A stretch of 64,000 bases of DNA, taken from Adineta steineri (lineage: Eukaryota; Rotifera; Eurotatoria; Adinetida; Adinetidae). This document shows, piece by piece, positions 30,487 to 42,800 of this stretch. Where the stretch lies: positions 945,115 to 1,009,114 of the forward strand of contig CAJNOI010000001.1 of NCBI GenBank assembly GCA_905250115.1, read 5' to 3'. Position 1 is the first letter of the stretch. Every line of letters begins with the position of its first letter. The notes beneath the pieces are model-generated. The model was not told where the DNA came from. It was given only the letters and a program-made list of their open reading frames with translations, and ran no database searches. Position numbers and translations under genes: made by a program.

Positions 30487-31212
30487 GTGTGGCCGATGAT
30501 GTTTAAGGTATTCTTTGTTTGTCTAATTCCTGTAATATTAATGCTTCTTGGTAGCATTGATATTCATCGTACTATACAGAAAACAAAATCTCGTATTCAA
30601 GCAGTTGGAACGAATCAATCACAACAGTTACGTCAAGCACGTTTACATCGACAAATGTTGATTTTGATGATATCAAGTATCATGATATTTTTTGTCACAA
30701 CATTACCTGTTAGTATTCGGCAAATTGTAGCTGCTTATGAAATTTCTGTTGGTAAAACTACTGATTTAATTAAAATTATCACTGATACGAGTATACTCAC
30801 TATACTACTCACTTTAAACTATGCTGTAAGTTATTAAAGAATTATTTTTAGTAGATTTTTTTAGTAATATAGAGATTTATTACTAGAGTGAGTTCTATTT
30901 TTAAAATTTTCTTGCCGTTCATCTGGTTTTAGTCATTCAGTAGGAACAATTCTTTAACTATGCATATAATGAAAAATTAATATAATACTTTTTCATTTGT
31001 TTGATGTGTATTTTATATAGATCAACTTCTATGTTCATTGTTTAACATCAAAATTATTTCGTGATGAATTTATTAAATTTATTAAGATCATCGTTCGATT
31101 AGCTGGATGTGCAACTGGAAATAATACAAATAATATTAATCATACTATAATGCCATCGGTTGCAAATGGAAATGCACAAGCCAATATTCGTCATAAACAA
31201 TCACACACTTGA
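30487..31212 (+). pseudogene. GPCR 3' fragment (TM5 to C-terminus)
   Basis: Exons of about 30487-30825 and 31021-31212, intron 195 bp (GTAAGT...ATATAG). It encodes the end of a class A-like GPCR: TM5 (FKVFFVCLIPVILMLLG), a basic loop (TKSRIQAVGTNQSQQLRQAR), TM6 (MLILMISSIMIFFVTTLPV), TM7 ending LNYAINFYVHCLTSKLFRDE (an NPxxY variant across the splice) and a Gln/Asn-rich tail. TM1-4 are missing, and the left edge abuts the LINE-like fragment. No start codon is convincing. It is either truncated by rearrangement or joined wrongly in assembly. Confidence 0.7.
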
Positions 31213-31259
31213 TTTTTTATTCATTATTGACAAATGAAATAGTCAATATAACAAGAACA

Positions 31260-31359
31260 NNNNNNNNNNNNNNNNNNNNNNNNNNNNNNNNNNNNNNNNN
31301 NNNNNNNNNNNNNNNNNNNNNNNNNNNNNNNNNNNNNNNNNNNNNNNNNNNNNNNNNNN
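31260..31359. other. Assembly gap (100 N)
   Basis: A fixed-size run of 100 Ns, so the true gap length is unknown and order across it depends on scaffolding. Confidence 0.95.
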
Positions 31360-32219
31360 CTACCTCAACTGTGAAATGCCACAATCGAGATATTGATTAA
31401 AGTGAAAATGCACAGAAAAGGCTACGTAAAAGTAAATTTCATGCATGTTGAGAGGGTGTGGTGTGCCTCACTGCTTCAGTGATATGAAATACCGATATAT
31501 TCACGTACACGTACACTCACTCATCATATCATTATTCGAACAAGTTACAATACTTGGTTCATAATTATTATAACTATGCTTTTCATTTATCTTTAACGGA
31601 AAAGAATATTGATATCTTCACTTAAACTAACAAAAATTGATGTTACTTGAATGAGAAACAATTTTAACATTGAAAGCTATTCTGGACAAAGAATTAAGTA
31701 CAAGAAGTTAATTTTATTATACTATGCGTAGACAAAACGTTTTTCGAAGAACTACTAAAAGAACATGCATATTCTTTTAAGTGAAATTATTTTCGCTCTT
31801 TTTTGATTTAGTTTTCGAGACAACTTCGATAACTTTTTCACTTCATTATTACCGACATGAGGACACATACTGATCTTTCACAGTCAACTATTATCAAATA
31901 AAAAAAGAAAATTTCTTTTTTATTGTCTCCTATTGATATTACATCTGATAATTCTTGTATTAATTATTATTATTATTTCTATTTTTACATTGTGCTTTCG
32001 CCTTCTATGGCTGAAATCAAATTTCATACAAGCAATATTATTGAAGTGTTATCGATCTTTAATTACATGTTCTTCTTTAGAAATTATGTTATATTCCTTT
32101 TTACATTTATTTATTTTGGAACATGATGTAAAATTTGTAGGAAATAACAAAAAACAATCAAATATCATATAGAATTCTTTTCATAATACACACTGATATA
32201 ATAAAAGAAAATCTTGTAA
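31360..32219. other. Intergenic region
   Basis: AT-rich. It holds hairpin 6 and a stretch of mixed AT sequence with no gene recognised. Confidence 0.35.
31451..31522. repeat. Telomere-like hairpin 6 of 11 (degenerate)
   Basis: GAGGGTGTGGTGTGCC on the left, ACGTACACTCACTC on the right; weaker than the others. Confidence 0.4.
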
Positions 32220-33149
32220 CTAAATTGAAACAAATGCAAATGCATCTAAATAGGCTTCTGCTGGATTGTTTGCTATTATTTTTCCATTATTATTTAAATC
32301 AAATGTGACAATATTTTGATTGTCCAAACCCTCAACAATCATTGTAAAGTAATATCCCCCATAACAATCTCCAGTTGATGCTAGATAATCATCAAAATCA
32401 GGAGATAAAATGTCCATAGTGCCATTATAAGGATTTAAACGTACTAAACGACAAGCACGTTTACCCGTAGCTTCCTGCATACCATAATAAGCATTGGTTT
32501 TATTATCATAACATAAATAAGCTGGCAATTGCGCATTTGTTATTTCACTGATTATTTTTCGTTGTACGACATCGATACCAACAAGATAATCATCACCATA
32601 AGGAACTGTTACAAAATATTGATGAACTGTTGCATTAAAAAAGAATGCCATGGAATCAGGTTGTACACCACTAGCTTTAGTTATGTTAACCCATCGTTTA
32701 GCGATAAAATTACTTGGATCGATTTGAACAATACTTGTAGGAGGAGTTTCAAACACATCATTCATTTGTACTGAATATAATTTTCCTGTGCTACTATCAA
32801 CACGTAAACCAAAGATTTCAGCATCAGGTTCTATAGTAATTTCTCGATACTTTGTTGTGCCAGTGAATGGATTAACTATTATAACTGACGGCGATGTTCC
32901 TGTGCTACCAAAAATGTAAAATATTTTATGGATGAAATCATAAGTAACATCATATGCTTTGTAATCTGTCAAAGGTGTAAAAACGGTAAAATTTGCAGTT
33001 AATGGATCAATTTTAAACAAAGCGTTTGAGGTTGCTCTTGGATCATACGAAACTGCTAACAAAAAACCACTGGGAGTTGTTTGAATACAATGGATAGCAT
33101 TGAAAAGAATGTAAAAATAAAGGAATAATACTCGAAAAGAAGTATTCAT
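32220..33149 (-). CDS. Secreted beta-propeller-like protein
   Basis: Single-exon protein of 309 aa, ATG at 33149-33147. Residues 1-22 form a signal peptide (VLFLYFYILFNAIHC). The mature part is a series of short beta-rich repeats with recurring phrases such as LFKIDPLTANFT, VIIVNPFTG, IVQIDPSNF, LVGIDVVQRK and LVRLNPYNGT at intervals of about 40-50 residues. This suggests a six- or seven-bladed propeller of the YVTN/NHL kind. Several N-glycosylation sites are present (NFT, NIT, NAT). There are two or three cysteines and no membrane anchor. The function is unknown; it is probably extracellular. No introns, and it is intact. Confidence 0.72.
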   Translation of the reverse strand: MNTSFRVLFLYFYILFNAIHCIQTTPSGFLLAVSYDPRATSNALFKIDPLTANFTVFTPLTDYKAYDVTYDFIHKIFYIFGSTGTSPSVIIVNPFTGTTKYREITIEPDAEIFGLRVDSSTGKLYSVQMNDVFETPPTSIVQIDPSNFIAKRWVNITKASGVQPDSMAFFFNATVHQYFVTVPYGDDYLVGIDVVQRKIISEITNAQLPAYLCYDNKTNAYYGMQEATGKRACRLVRLNPYNGTMDILSPDFDDYLASTGDCYGGYYFTMIVEGLDNQNIVTFDLNNNGKIIANNPAEAYLDAFAFVSI

Positions 33150-33807
33150 TTTCTATTGTAATGCCAAGTTTGTTATACTGACTAAAAAGACATGTTAATG
33201 ACGAAGTAATATTAAAGCATGATAACACGTTGCTTTTTTTAAAAGAAAGATAGTGTTGTGTTTACTAAATGACAATCGTAAAATGAGATATTTATTCTTC
33301 ATCACAGTTTTGTTTCTGTCATTTTATCAACATCCTCAGTGTATTATTCAATAAAACTGAATAAATACTAAGACAAAAGGCAAATAAAATATTCTAGTTG
33401 AATATAGATGGGTGTGGGTGTGAGTATGCATCTAGACTATCTCGTATCCACACCCTCAAGATACTTCTTTAACATATCATATTCACACTAACTCTACTGA
33501 CAAATATCTTTATATTTTGATATGACAAATAGTCTTTAGTTAAATCAATCGCAACGAAAACTTTGGTTTCATTATTAATTGCTAAATGAAAGAATATGAG
33601 CAAGACTTCAAAATCTATTCGAAAATATAAGTTAAAAATGTAACAGTTAATTGATTGTTTTTTTTTGTCATATGAACTGTTCGAAGACGTATACGAAACA
33701 ATGATTATGAGTTTAATCATTGATTACACGGCTTAACCATATTGATAATATCAAATATATATGTTATGAGAGTCTGATATATAATATTTGAAAATAATAC
33801 ACAAATT
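33150..33807. other. Intergenic region with hairpin 7
   Basis: No gene seen. It separates two minus-strand genes and contains the telomere-like hairpin at 33410-33457. Confidence 0.4.
33410..33457. repeat. Telomere-like hairpin 7 of 11
   Basis: GGGTGTGGGTGTGAGTAT on the left and CGTATCCACACCCTC on the right, one of the cleanest members at 48 bp. Confidence 0.7.
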
Positions 33808-36800
33808 TTAATGACGAATTCGTCGTTGCCAAGTTCTTAGTGATTCTTTTAGTGTTTTTCTGTACATTTCCGATGGAACGACAAATACAATGAAGACAAG
33901 TATCGATGGAGTAAATGAAATGAAATAAGCACAAAGATATAACCAAGGTTTATCAGATACCTTGACACATCCAGATAATAATGAAATGATCAAACGTGGT
34001 GTTGATAGAATAAGTAAAATTGCTGGACTAATCACTAATTGTTTATGTTCACGTAATTGTGCACGAATATGTGCGATGTAATTTTGGCTCGTTTGAGCTA
34101 GTGACCGTTGGCGGGCTGTTCCAAGAATGATGAATAAAGCAGAAAACAGATTTGCAATAAAAGGACCAATGAGATGAATGAAAAGAATAGCTGTATTATA
34201 ATCTTGAACAACACGAGAATAATTAATTGTGCACCATCTATGTATTTCTATTATCTTTGTTTCATACCCCATCTTTTCTTTTACTGGATATTCGAAGATA
34301 TTGTGATGTAAAGGTTCATGAATGATTGTAGCTGTAATACAAAATGGTAAAATGAATATAACCCATCGAGCAAGACGTTTACTCTTTTCTTTGTTAAATT
34401 GGATACCTTGATAAACATTAATTGCCCGTTCAATAGCAACACAAGCATTAAGCCATGTATCAAAGTAAAGAAAAAGTTTAAGAAGAGGTTCAATAGAAAT
34501 ACATCCACCCCGACGAACAGATAAATTAATTGATGAATTCATTTGAGTGAGAAGAATAAACCAAAAATTGATTGTAAACATAGAAATTGTGAGAAGAGAA
34601 GTTATTGACGATGCTAAAAGATATATTCCACATCCAACTTTTCTTAAATTTTCATTTTGAAATGTTAAAAGTGACAAAATACTATTGATTAAACCCAAGA
34701 GAAACATAGTTATTGTTAAACCAACACTCATTTTGATTAATAATGATTGATTCTTCAATGTCACATTTCGGTTAATTTCATAACGTAAAATATCATCAAG
34801 AGTTATACCGATACCTTTAGTTTGAACATTACACAAACCACCAATAACACATTCATCATGATTTTCAACTAAAGAAATAAAACAAAGATCTGAGCTTTGC
34901 TCGAATAGAGTTAAATAAGTATTTTATTTTTGAATATTTTGAAAATATTATTCTACGCGATACGTAAAAACAAGTTTGATGAAGATATTTAGATCATTTA
35001 TGATTAGAAATTCATCAAAGAAGATCACTGATTAGTTACAATAAAGTATATGATATCAAGTAAAATTCTTTTAGAATGAAAGTAAGAGAAGTTTCATAAC
35101 TAATGTGCTTTTTGTGTATCAATAATCTCTGATAAATCATTCATTTTTCACTTTGAAGAAAACATTTATCAATTGTTGATACAAAATAAAGAAACTTAAC
35201 ATTGTGTTGAGTACTGAGAAAAGTCAATTCTTATTGATTAAGTGTGTTTTAACAAGATAAATATCATCTTATGATCATAATAATTAAAACAAATCAATCA
35301 ATATATATTTAGCGTAACATTGCATCAATATTCAGAAATGTTGAAAGTTATTGAAGAATTCTTTGTCTTATTTGAAAATGTTAACAGGTTAGAAAACTAA
35401 ATAATGGATGAAATTTATTTTTCTAGAATTGCTTTTTCACAATAGATTTTTGATCATTTTTAGATTTACATTTTGCTAACAGTACCCATGTCGAATTATT
35501 TGGGACACATCTTTTCGAGGATTATTCCATAACTTCTCGAAATATCTCTATAACAATATGACAGTGTAAAATAGAAACTAAGTCTGTTTGCTCTTCTTAG
35601 ATAGTAGACTACTGTACTAACCATACTTTGAGTGATGTCATAATCCCATTACACCGGGTATTCTACTACAAACACGTCGCTTACAAAGTTACCCCGCGAG
35701 GGTATCGTGCAACCACCTCGTTACCCCAAATGAAGTATATGTGAACAGCTGAGGAATATGAGTTGATTTGGAGTAACCACCTCGTTACCCCAACGATGTA
35801 TATGTGAAAAGTTGAGGAATATGAGTTGATTTGGTGTATTCACGTGTGGGTAATGATATTGTCTCTTAGATTGATCTGCTTATTTCGCGGAAACGTCATG
35901 AATAGCCATGTGTGTTAGAGACTAATTATGAAACGGATTGTTGCGATTAATCTTTCCGACAGCTAAGCTGACTATAACGCTTCAGTTCAATCAATTTAGA
36001 TTTTGTACATGAAATAAGACGGATTGAAATCTGCCTTTTGTTAGTTGTTGGTTCGAGATGTGGCGGACGATGTATTGCTTTTGAACACCCTAAGTTGTCT
36101 TTTAGCCTAGTGGCCTGGCTTTCCAAGCACCCACACTTGTTGCTTTGCCCACTGGCCTGGCTTTCCCAGCACCCACACTTGTTGCTGTGGCTACTGATGT
36201 CGCTGTGGGTTGTTGGGGTAACGAGGTGGTTACACCAAATCAACTCATATTCCTCAGCTTTTCACATGTACTTCATTTTGGGGTAACGAGCTGGTTACAC
36301 CAAATCAACTCATATTCCTCAGCTTTAAAGATATACGTTATGTAAAAAGTTGAGGAATATGAGTGGATTTGGTGTAACCAGCTCGTTACCTCAAAATGAA
36401 GTATATGTGAAAAGCTGAGGAATATGAGTTGATTTGGTGTAACCAGCTCGTTACCCCGAATCCACTCATATTCCTCAACTTCTATAATGAATATATTTTT
36501 TAGTGGGGTAATGAAGTCATTACTCCTTGGTGTAATGTGTGGAGTGAATGTTAATTTACTGTCGTTGACTTCATGTTAGGATATCCTGCCGTCTGACTGT
36601 CGATACCCGGGGTAATGGTATTATGACATCTATGCATACTTTTCGATCAGAGAGCCCGCCGAGAATCAATTCATGTCGAAAAGTTAAAAAGATATGTAAG
36701 TTTTGTCAAAATTTGAAGAAGTTTTTACTAAAACGTTCAAGTTCTCATGATAAACTTAGATAAAAACCTGACTTTTGAGTTATTGTTACTAGTTATCTGA

Positions 36801-39800
36801 CAGAATACATAATGAAAACACTCTTTGTCGTCCAAATCGGGTGGGTGTGGGTGTGGGTGTGGGTGTGGGTGTGGGTGTGGGTGTGGGGTGTGGGTGTGGG
36901 TGTGGGTGTGGGTGTGGGTGTGGGTGTGGGTGTGGGTGTGGGGTGTGGGTGTGGGTGTGAGTGTGGAGGAGGAGGATATGTATCTACTTTATTCACATCC
37001 ACCCCCACACCCACTCTAAATTTTAATTCATATTATCGTGATAAAAATGAATACTTAACTTTTGGAACGAGATGTAAGAGGACGAAATGTAATGGGACAA
37101 GAGATAATTAGGACGAATTGTAAAGAGACAAAATGAAATCGAACAAAAAACATTTAGGACAAATTAAAAAAGGACGAATAGTAAAGGACAAAAAAAGGCC
37201 GAATTGTAGGGGTACCGACTATCAAGAAAAATTATGAATACTTACTAATACGTTTCACACTGGTGTTCGCTGGTCCAGACACAATGACTGAAAATGATCC
37301 TGTCGCATATGGAAGAGTTGTTGTCACAACCAGTATGTATCTAACATTGACTACAAGATTGACGGTAAGTCGAAAGTTTCCAATATCGCATCCCAAAAAA
37401 TCTTTACGGATTAAATTTACAAATGGATTGAATGGATCGAAACTGTCCTTGTAGATATATCCGTATGTACGGAAACTACTGTTACTTGCAATCGTATATA
37501 CTCCATTGGTGACTACGTTGGTTTGTATAGTTTCATAGTAATAGTTATGTTTGTCACAATAAGGAGAATACTTTAGATGATTCACTGTTAGTTCTGATGA
37601 ATACATAGATTGGACAACTGATGAAGTATCTAGTCAACAAAAGACAGATCTATCAGTATTCTATTCATAATACATGTAAATGAATTTAAAAACTTTTTCA
37701 ATGTTGTTTTTCTTTCAAATATATGTCTACAGAGTGAAGATATTCTGGCAAAGATCTATCTAATGCGTTCAGTAAGAAAACAGAAGGAAATCATAATGAT
37801 TATTTCATAACCATTTCGACAGAGAAAGTTGATTATAATGTTTCAATTTTGTTTATTTTAAGATAATCCATGAATATTGTAGTATTCGTATTTCTCATGA
37901 AATAAATAAGAAAATGTTAAAATTACGGTTTATATTGAAATTTAATGAAGAAACTTTGATAAAAGATATTATCGATGGTTGCTTCATTGAAATTTCATCT
38001 TTTGAGAAAATGTGTAGAACTTAACCGAACTTTTAATAGAAAAGATTTCACTTTGAAATCAGATATTACATCCAGTCAATTAATCCTTTAATTTTATAAG
38101 AAACAGTTTCTTTTAAACTTCAAGTAATTCCTACTGATCTCGCTGACATCTTATATCTGTTGATTGTAATCAATTTTGGAACTGAAAGTTCGTGTTGGAT
38201 ACTATAAAAGGATGGATGTGATATGGAATCTGAAAATTTTTTACAAACTTCTAATAAAAACGAAAGCTGTTTCAGATATTTTGTTATTTAAGAAAGGCTC
38301 AAAAGATTTTCCGCTTTGTTCGAATAAACAAAATAAAATTTGAATTTTCTAAATATCATTTATGTGTAGTGTATTGACACTGAATTTTGAACAATGATCC
38401 TTGTAAATATTAACCTCTAATTGTTTCGGTAGTGAGTTTTTGAAGATTTTTAGTGAATTCAGAAATCCGATTGAGTTTAACATACGTTTTTTGACTTTTC
38501 TCTTTTTGAGACTGACTTTTACTAATAGTATAAATACTCACTTAGACGTTCGAGAGTTATGTTGCTGACACCAGATACAATGATTGAGAATGATCCTGTT
38601 ACATTTGGATTTTTGGTTGTCACAATCAAGATGTATTTAGTACTGATCTCAAGGTAAACTGAGAAGCTGAACTGATGATTGTTAGGGCAGCTGTTGTCAT
38701 CTTTTGAGATCAAATTTTTTAATGTATCGGATGGATTGAAATCATCTTTGTACATAGTAATAAGTATATCGATACTGCTGTTGCTAGCAAAATTATAATA
38801 GCCACTCTCATTTACATTTACTTGTATCGCTTCATAATAGGTTGAATGATCGCAGCCAGTATTCGAATACATTGGATGATTTTCTGTGAATACTGATGAG
38901 TAAATCGAATGAACGACTGATGAAGTATCTATTCAATAAAAAACAATCAGATGAAAATTCGTAACATCTTAGTAAACTTATACAGCTTTGTATCTAGGTT
39001 TTTGTTCGAATATATGTACTCAAAGTGGATATTTCATAATGAAGCTGTTATGATTATCTTGAATGACTTTTATGAATGAAATGATGTGGGTGCGAGTGTG
39101 GTTGTTATTAAAGCGCTACACTCTCATCCATACCCTTCTTTCTCTTAATTGAAATTATGCATTTTGAATATTTGTTAACTCACAAATCTATACGGGAATT
39201 TGTTACAAAAACAATAAATAAAATGATTTGTTTGTGTGAACGTATCGAATGAAAATGCATCACCAACGTTCAACATGTTTTATTTTGAAAATATTTAGGA
39301 AGAAAATATGTGCATATCTAAACAAATAATGTATTTTAATCGTCAATTTATATCATCGTAATGTTTTCCACATTCTCAAGGTACTATGAAAATATCGTTT
39401 TAACGAATTTTGTTTTGTTACGACATTATTAATAAAGCATCTTGACGCGGTTAAAGATATTTTCATAAAATATTCATAGTTTGTATAAATAAAAAAATAC
39501 AGTCGAATGAATTTGTGCTTAATATTAATAAAAAATATTTCAGTTGAAATAAGGATTTAATTGCGGCGGAATAGAAGCACGAAAATTAACTTCCATTCTT
39601 CTGAATGAGATCAATCATTTAACGTAATGATTTGATGTTGTTCTCATATATTGCTTTCGAAAAATAATGAAAACAGAATTCTGTTTACGATCTCTTGATT
39701 ATTTTCATGAAAGTCGGTTCAATCCTTATCTTTTTTCAAAAAGAATTTGTGTTGTCAACTGTGAAATATTTCATCATATCAAAATCATGAGAAAAATACT

Positions 39801-42800
39801 TTTTTCGACTCTATTTCAACTATTTTCGTTCTTCTCAATATCAAACATCAAATCTTACACTAGAGAAAATGTCTCATTCACTTACTTTTTACTTACTACA
39901 TAAATCTTTTATTTTTCTCACAAGTATCATCTATTGGAGGACCAAAGAGAAAAAAGGCGAATATCTGTTTTTCGAGTATTTTACAAGGTTGAATGTTGTC
40001 TGATAACAGTTACTTAAGCTGAATTTCTTTCTTACAAGTATCACTATATGCAGCATTGAATAGAAGGCTGATCACACGAAGAACTCTCATGCTTAATCAC
40101 CTCAGTTCCTGATACATATTAACTAACAACATACTAGAGCGTTACAACAACTGATGCTTATTACATTATGATCATTATACGAATGTATCGATGACATGAG
40201 ACAAACGATCGTTAATGATCTGATCAAGATTATTTTATATCTGACCATATTAATACTCAAAGAGTATTTCAATAGCACATGTCGATCATTTTTAACTCAC
40301 TCATAAGAGCTTTTTCTATCCGACAGATGAGGAACTCTAACTATCAGCACTAGGTGTATTTTCACTTTTGTAGATGCGATAGTGAATAACAAGTGTGAAT
40401 CTATAATAACATTACCGTTATTTATTGAGATCCACATAATCTCAATATTTTGAAAGTTTTCGGCAAAGAACAAAATATCGAGAAGTTACTGTTGTCAAGT
40501 TTTAATAAGTGCATTTTTCCGTTCAAGTACTTCTGTGAAAAAAGGATGTTCATCATGTGAGAATTCTCTTTTGAAACAACTATTTCTATTCAATAGGGAG
40601 CTTTACAAGATTTGAGATAGATACAGAATAGAAATTGAGTATAGGTATATTTTCTAGGGTTTGTACTTCTGTGCTGATGTTTATAAATATTATTATAGAC
40701 ACTTACTTAGACGTTTGAAAGTGACATTATTGATATTAGACATAATAATTGAGAATGTTCCTGTTGCATTTGGACTACTTGTTGTCACAACCAGTATATT
40801 TGCAGTGGTTGACTGAAGAAAAATTCTGAATCCGGACTTATTTTTACCGAAATTGGTGCCATTTTTCAGAATTATATTCTTAAATGGATTGGATGGATAG
40901 AAACTGTCTATGTACATGTAGCCATATGTATCGATAGTGCTGTTGCTACTAAGACTATAATAGCGACTTTCATTGACATTCATTTGTATGGCTTCATAAT
41001 AGTAGTTTTGGAGATCACAACCGGTAGGAGAATATGTTGGATGATTTTCTGTTAATACGGATGAATACACTGATTGAATACTTGATGAATTGTCTATTTA
41101 ACAAAAACAAATCAATCAAAATTTGTGAAACATTAAATAAATTTCAATGATTTTTATTATTTTTTTTCTTTTCGATATATCCTCCGGTGCGTGGCTGTTC
41201 GTATATAAATAATCATTATTATTTGCATACTGCTTTTACTGGTCAAACAAAACAGGTTACGTAATCATTCAACATTACCTATAATCGAGACTATCGGATA
41301 CAATTTGTCTTTCTTCCTCATAGTAAAATATAATATAAATCTTGGAGTGGGCGTGAGTGTACTGGCTGGAATATGAATATGCTATTCACTAGTCAGACAA
41401 TCAGCCATCCCTCACAATCACATCCACATCTACACTCTCCCTCAATCAATAGAATATTTATTTTCCTTTCAAATCGAGCAATAAAACCTGCGATTATTTC
41501 TCATTAAGTTATAGATTATTTTTTAATAAAAAAATACTCTTTAACCATCGGATAACTGGAAATTCTAATCAATTAATAGAATTTCAAACTATTCAACTAT
41601 GAGAATTTCTATAGAGAAAATTGTGTACTCTCTTTATAAATTAGCAAAATTCAAACGTCTGGATCTCGATATAATCATTCTTTCTTCAACGTAATTGATC
41701 TGCTACTATTAAATTATTCTAAATATTCGACAGAAATCACATTTAAAGATTATTATTTGGAGAAGATGTAAGTCAAAGAAGTCTTATTAACGATAAAACG
41801 CCAGAAAAAGTACATTGACTTTCATTTTGAGATGTATTTTGTAAAGTTTTATCGATCACATTGAGGGTTATTTCCAAGAATAAGGCGAACTACTTTTCTT
41901 CAGTGACACGATAAATATAAATACAAGAAAAGAAGATCTAATCAGATTCAAAGAATACAAATTCTAGTCGAATATGACACAGAAATGATCTTTATTCAGT
42001 TATTTCCGAAAATGAACACCGTTTTTTTCAATTGATTTCTCTCATAAATGTTGTTAATGTTTTCCAAAGTCTTTGGATTTGTTTTTCTGATGTAATTGAA
42101 GAAATATTCGTTTATCATTTTTCTTCTTAAAAATTCGTTGAAAATCTTCAATATTTCTGATGAGAAAATGATAAACATTTCGAAAGCATAAAAGATTTAA
42201 TTTTATCTGAAATAATCTTCGAGTAAAACAACTATTTCACCCAATCGTAACTTTCCTGAGAACCTTTTTTTTCTAATCATAAATCGATAAAAATACAGGA
42301 GGAAATTTTCTTTTATGTAGAAATAAAAAAGATTCAAAGTATCTTTGAAGAGATGTAATCTTTTACAACTAATTTTCATTTCTATCACAATATTCCATAG
42401 ATACACAATTGTTTAAAAATGAATTTTTTTATAAATCTTCATTGAATGCAACGAATGAATAAGTATATCACTTCATTTCGATGGCAATTCAATGGAAAAC
42501 AGATTTATTTTTTGATTAAAATTATTTATCTATTCGAGAAAAGTTCATCTGACTTTCTCCATCGACATTTCAAATGATTTTAAGTTAAAAATCCATTCAA
42601 TTAGAAAATCTCAAATAGAATTTTTATTTAACAAAACAAAAAAAGACGAAGAAGGATATTCTCATTAATCTTACTTTAAAAGGAGATTAAGATTTTTCAA
42701 CGATTTTTTTCTCTTAATGAATTATTTTAAACTTACCACAAGAATCTAATAAGAAGTCAAATTTTTGAATGCGATGATTTTTTAAGTCAGTGATAAATAT

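Noticed and set aside
33808-34836. 7TM exon as an independent single-exon GPCR starting at 34836
   Set aside because: The codon at 34836 is TTG, and there is no in-frame ATG before TM1; a strong splice acceptor at 34869-34874 in the right phase fits a 3' exon better.
36812-37111. Open frames of Val/Trp/Gly or Pro/Thr/His repeats on both strands
   Set aside because: They are translations of the TGTGGG array, with no gene structure.
39667-39903. 78-codon frame with many hydrophobic residues
   Set aside because: No conserved motif, no splice or promoter support, and it lies in a long intron on the opposite strand of the NHL-7TM gene.
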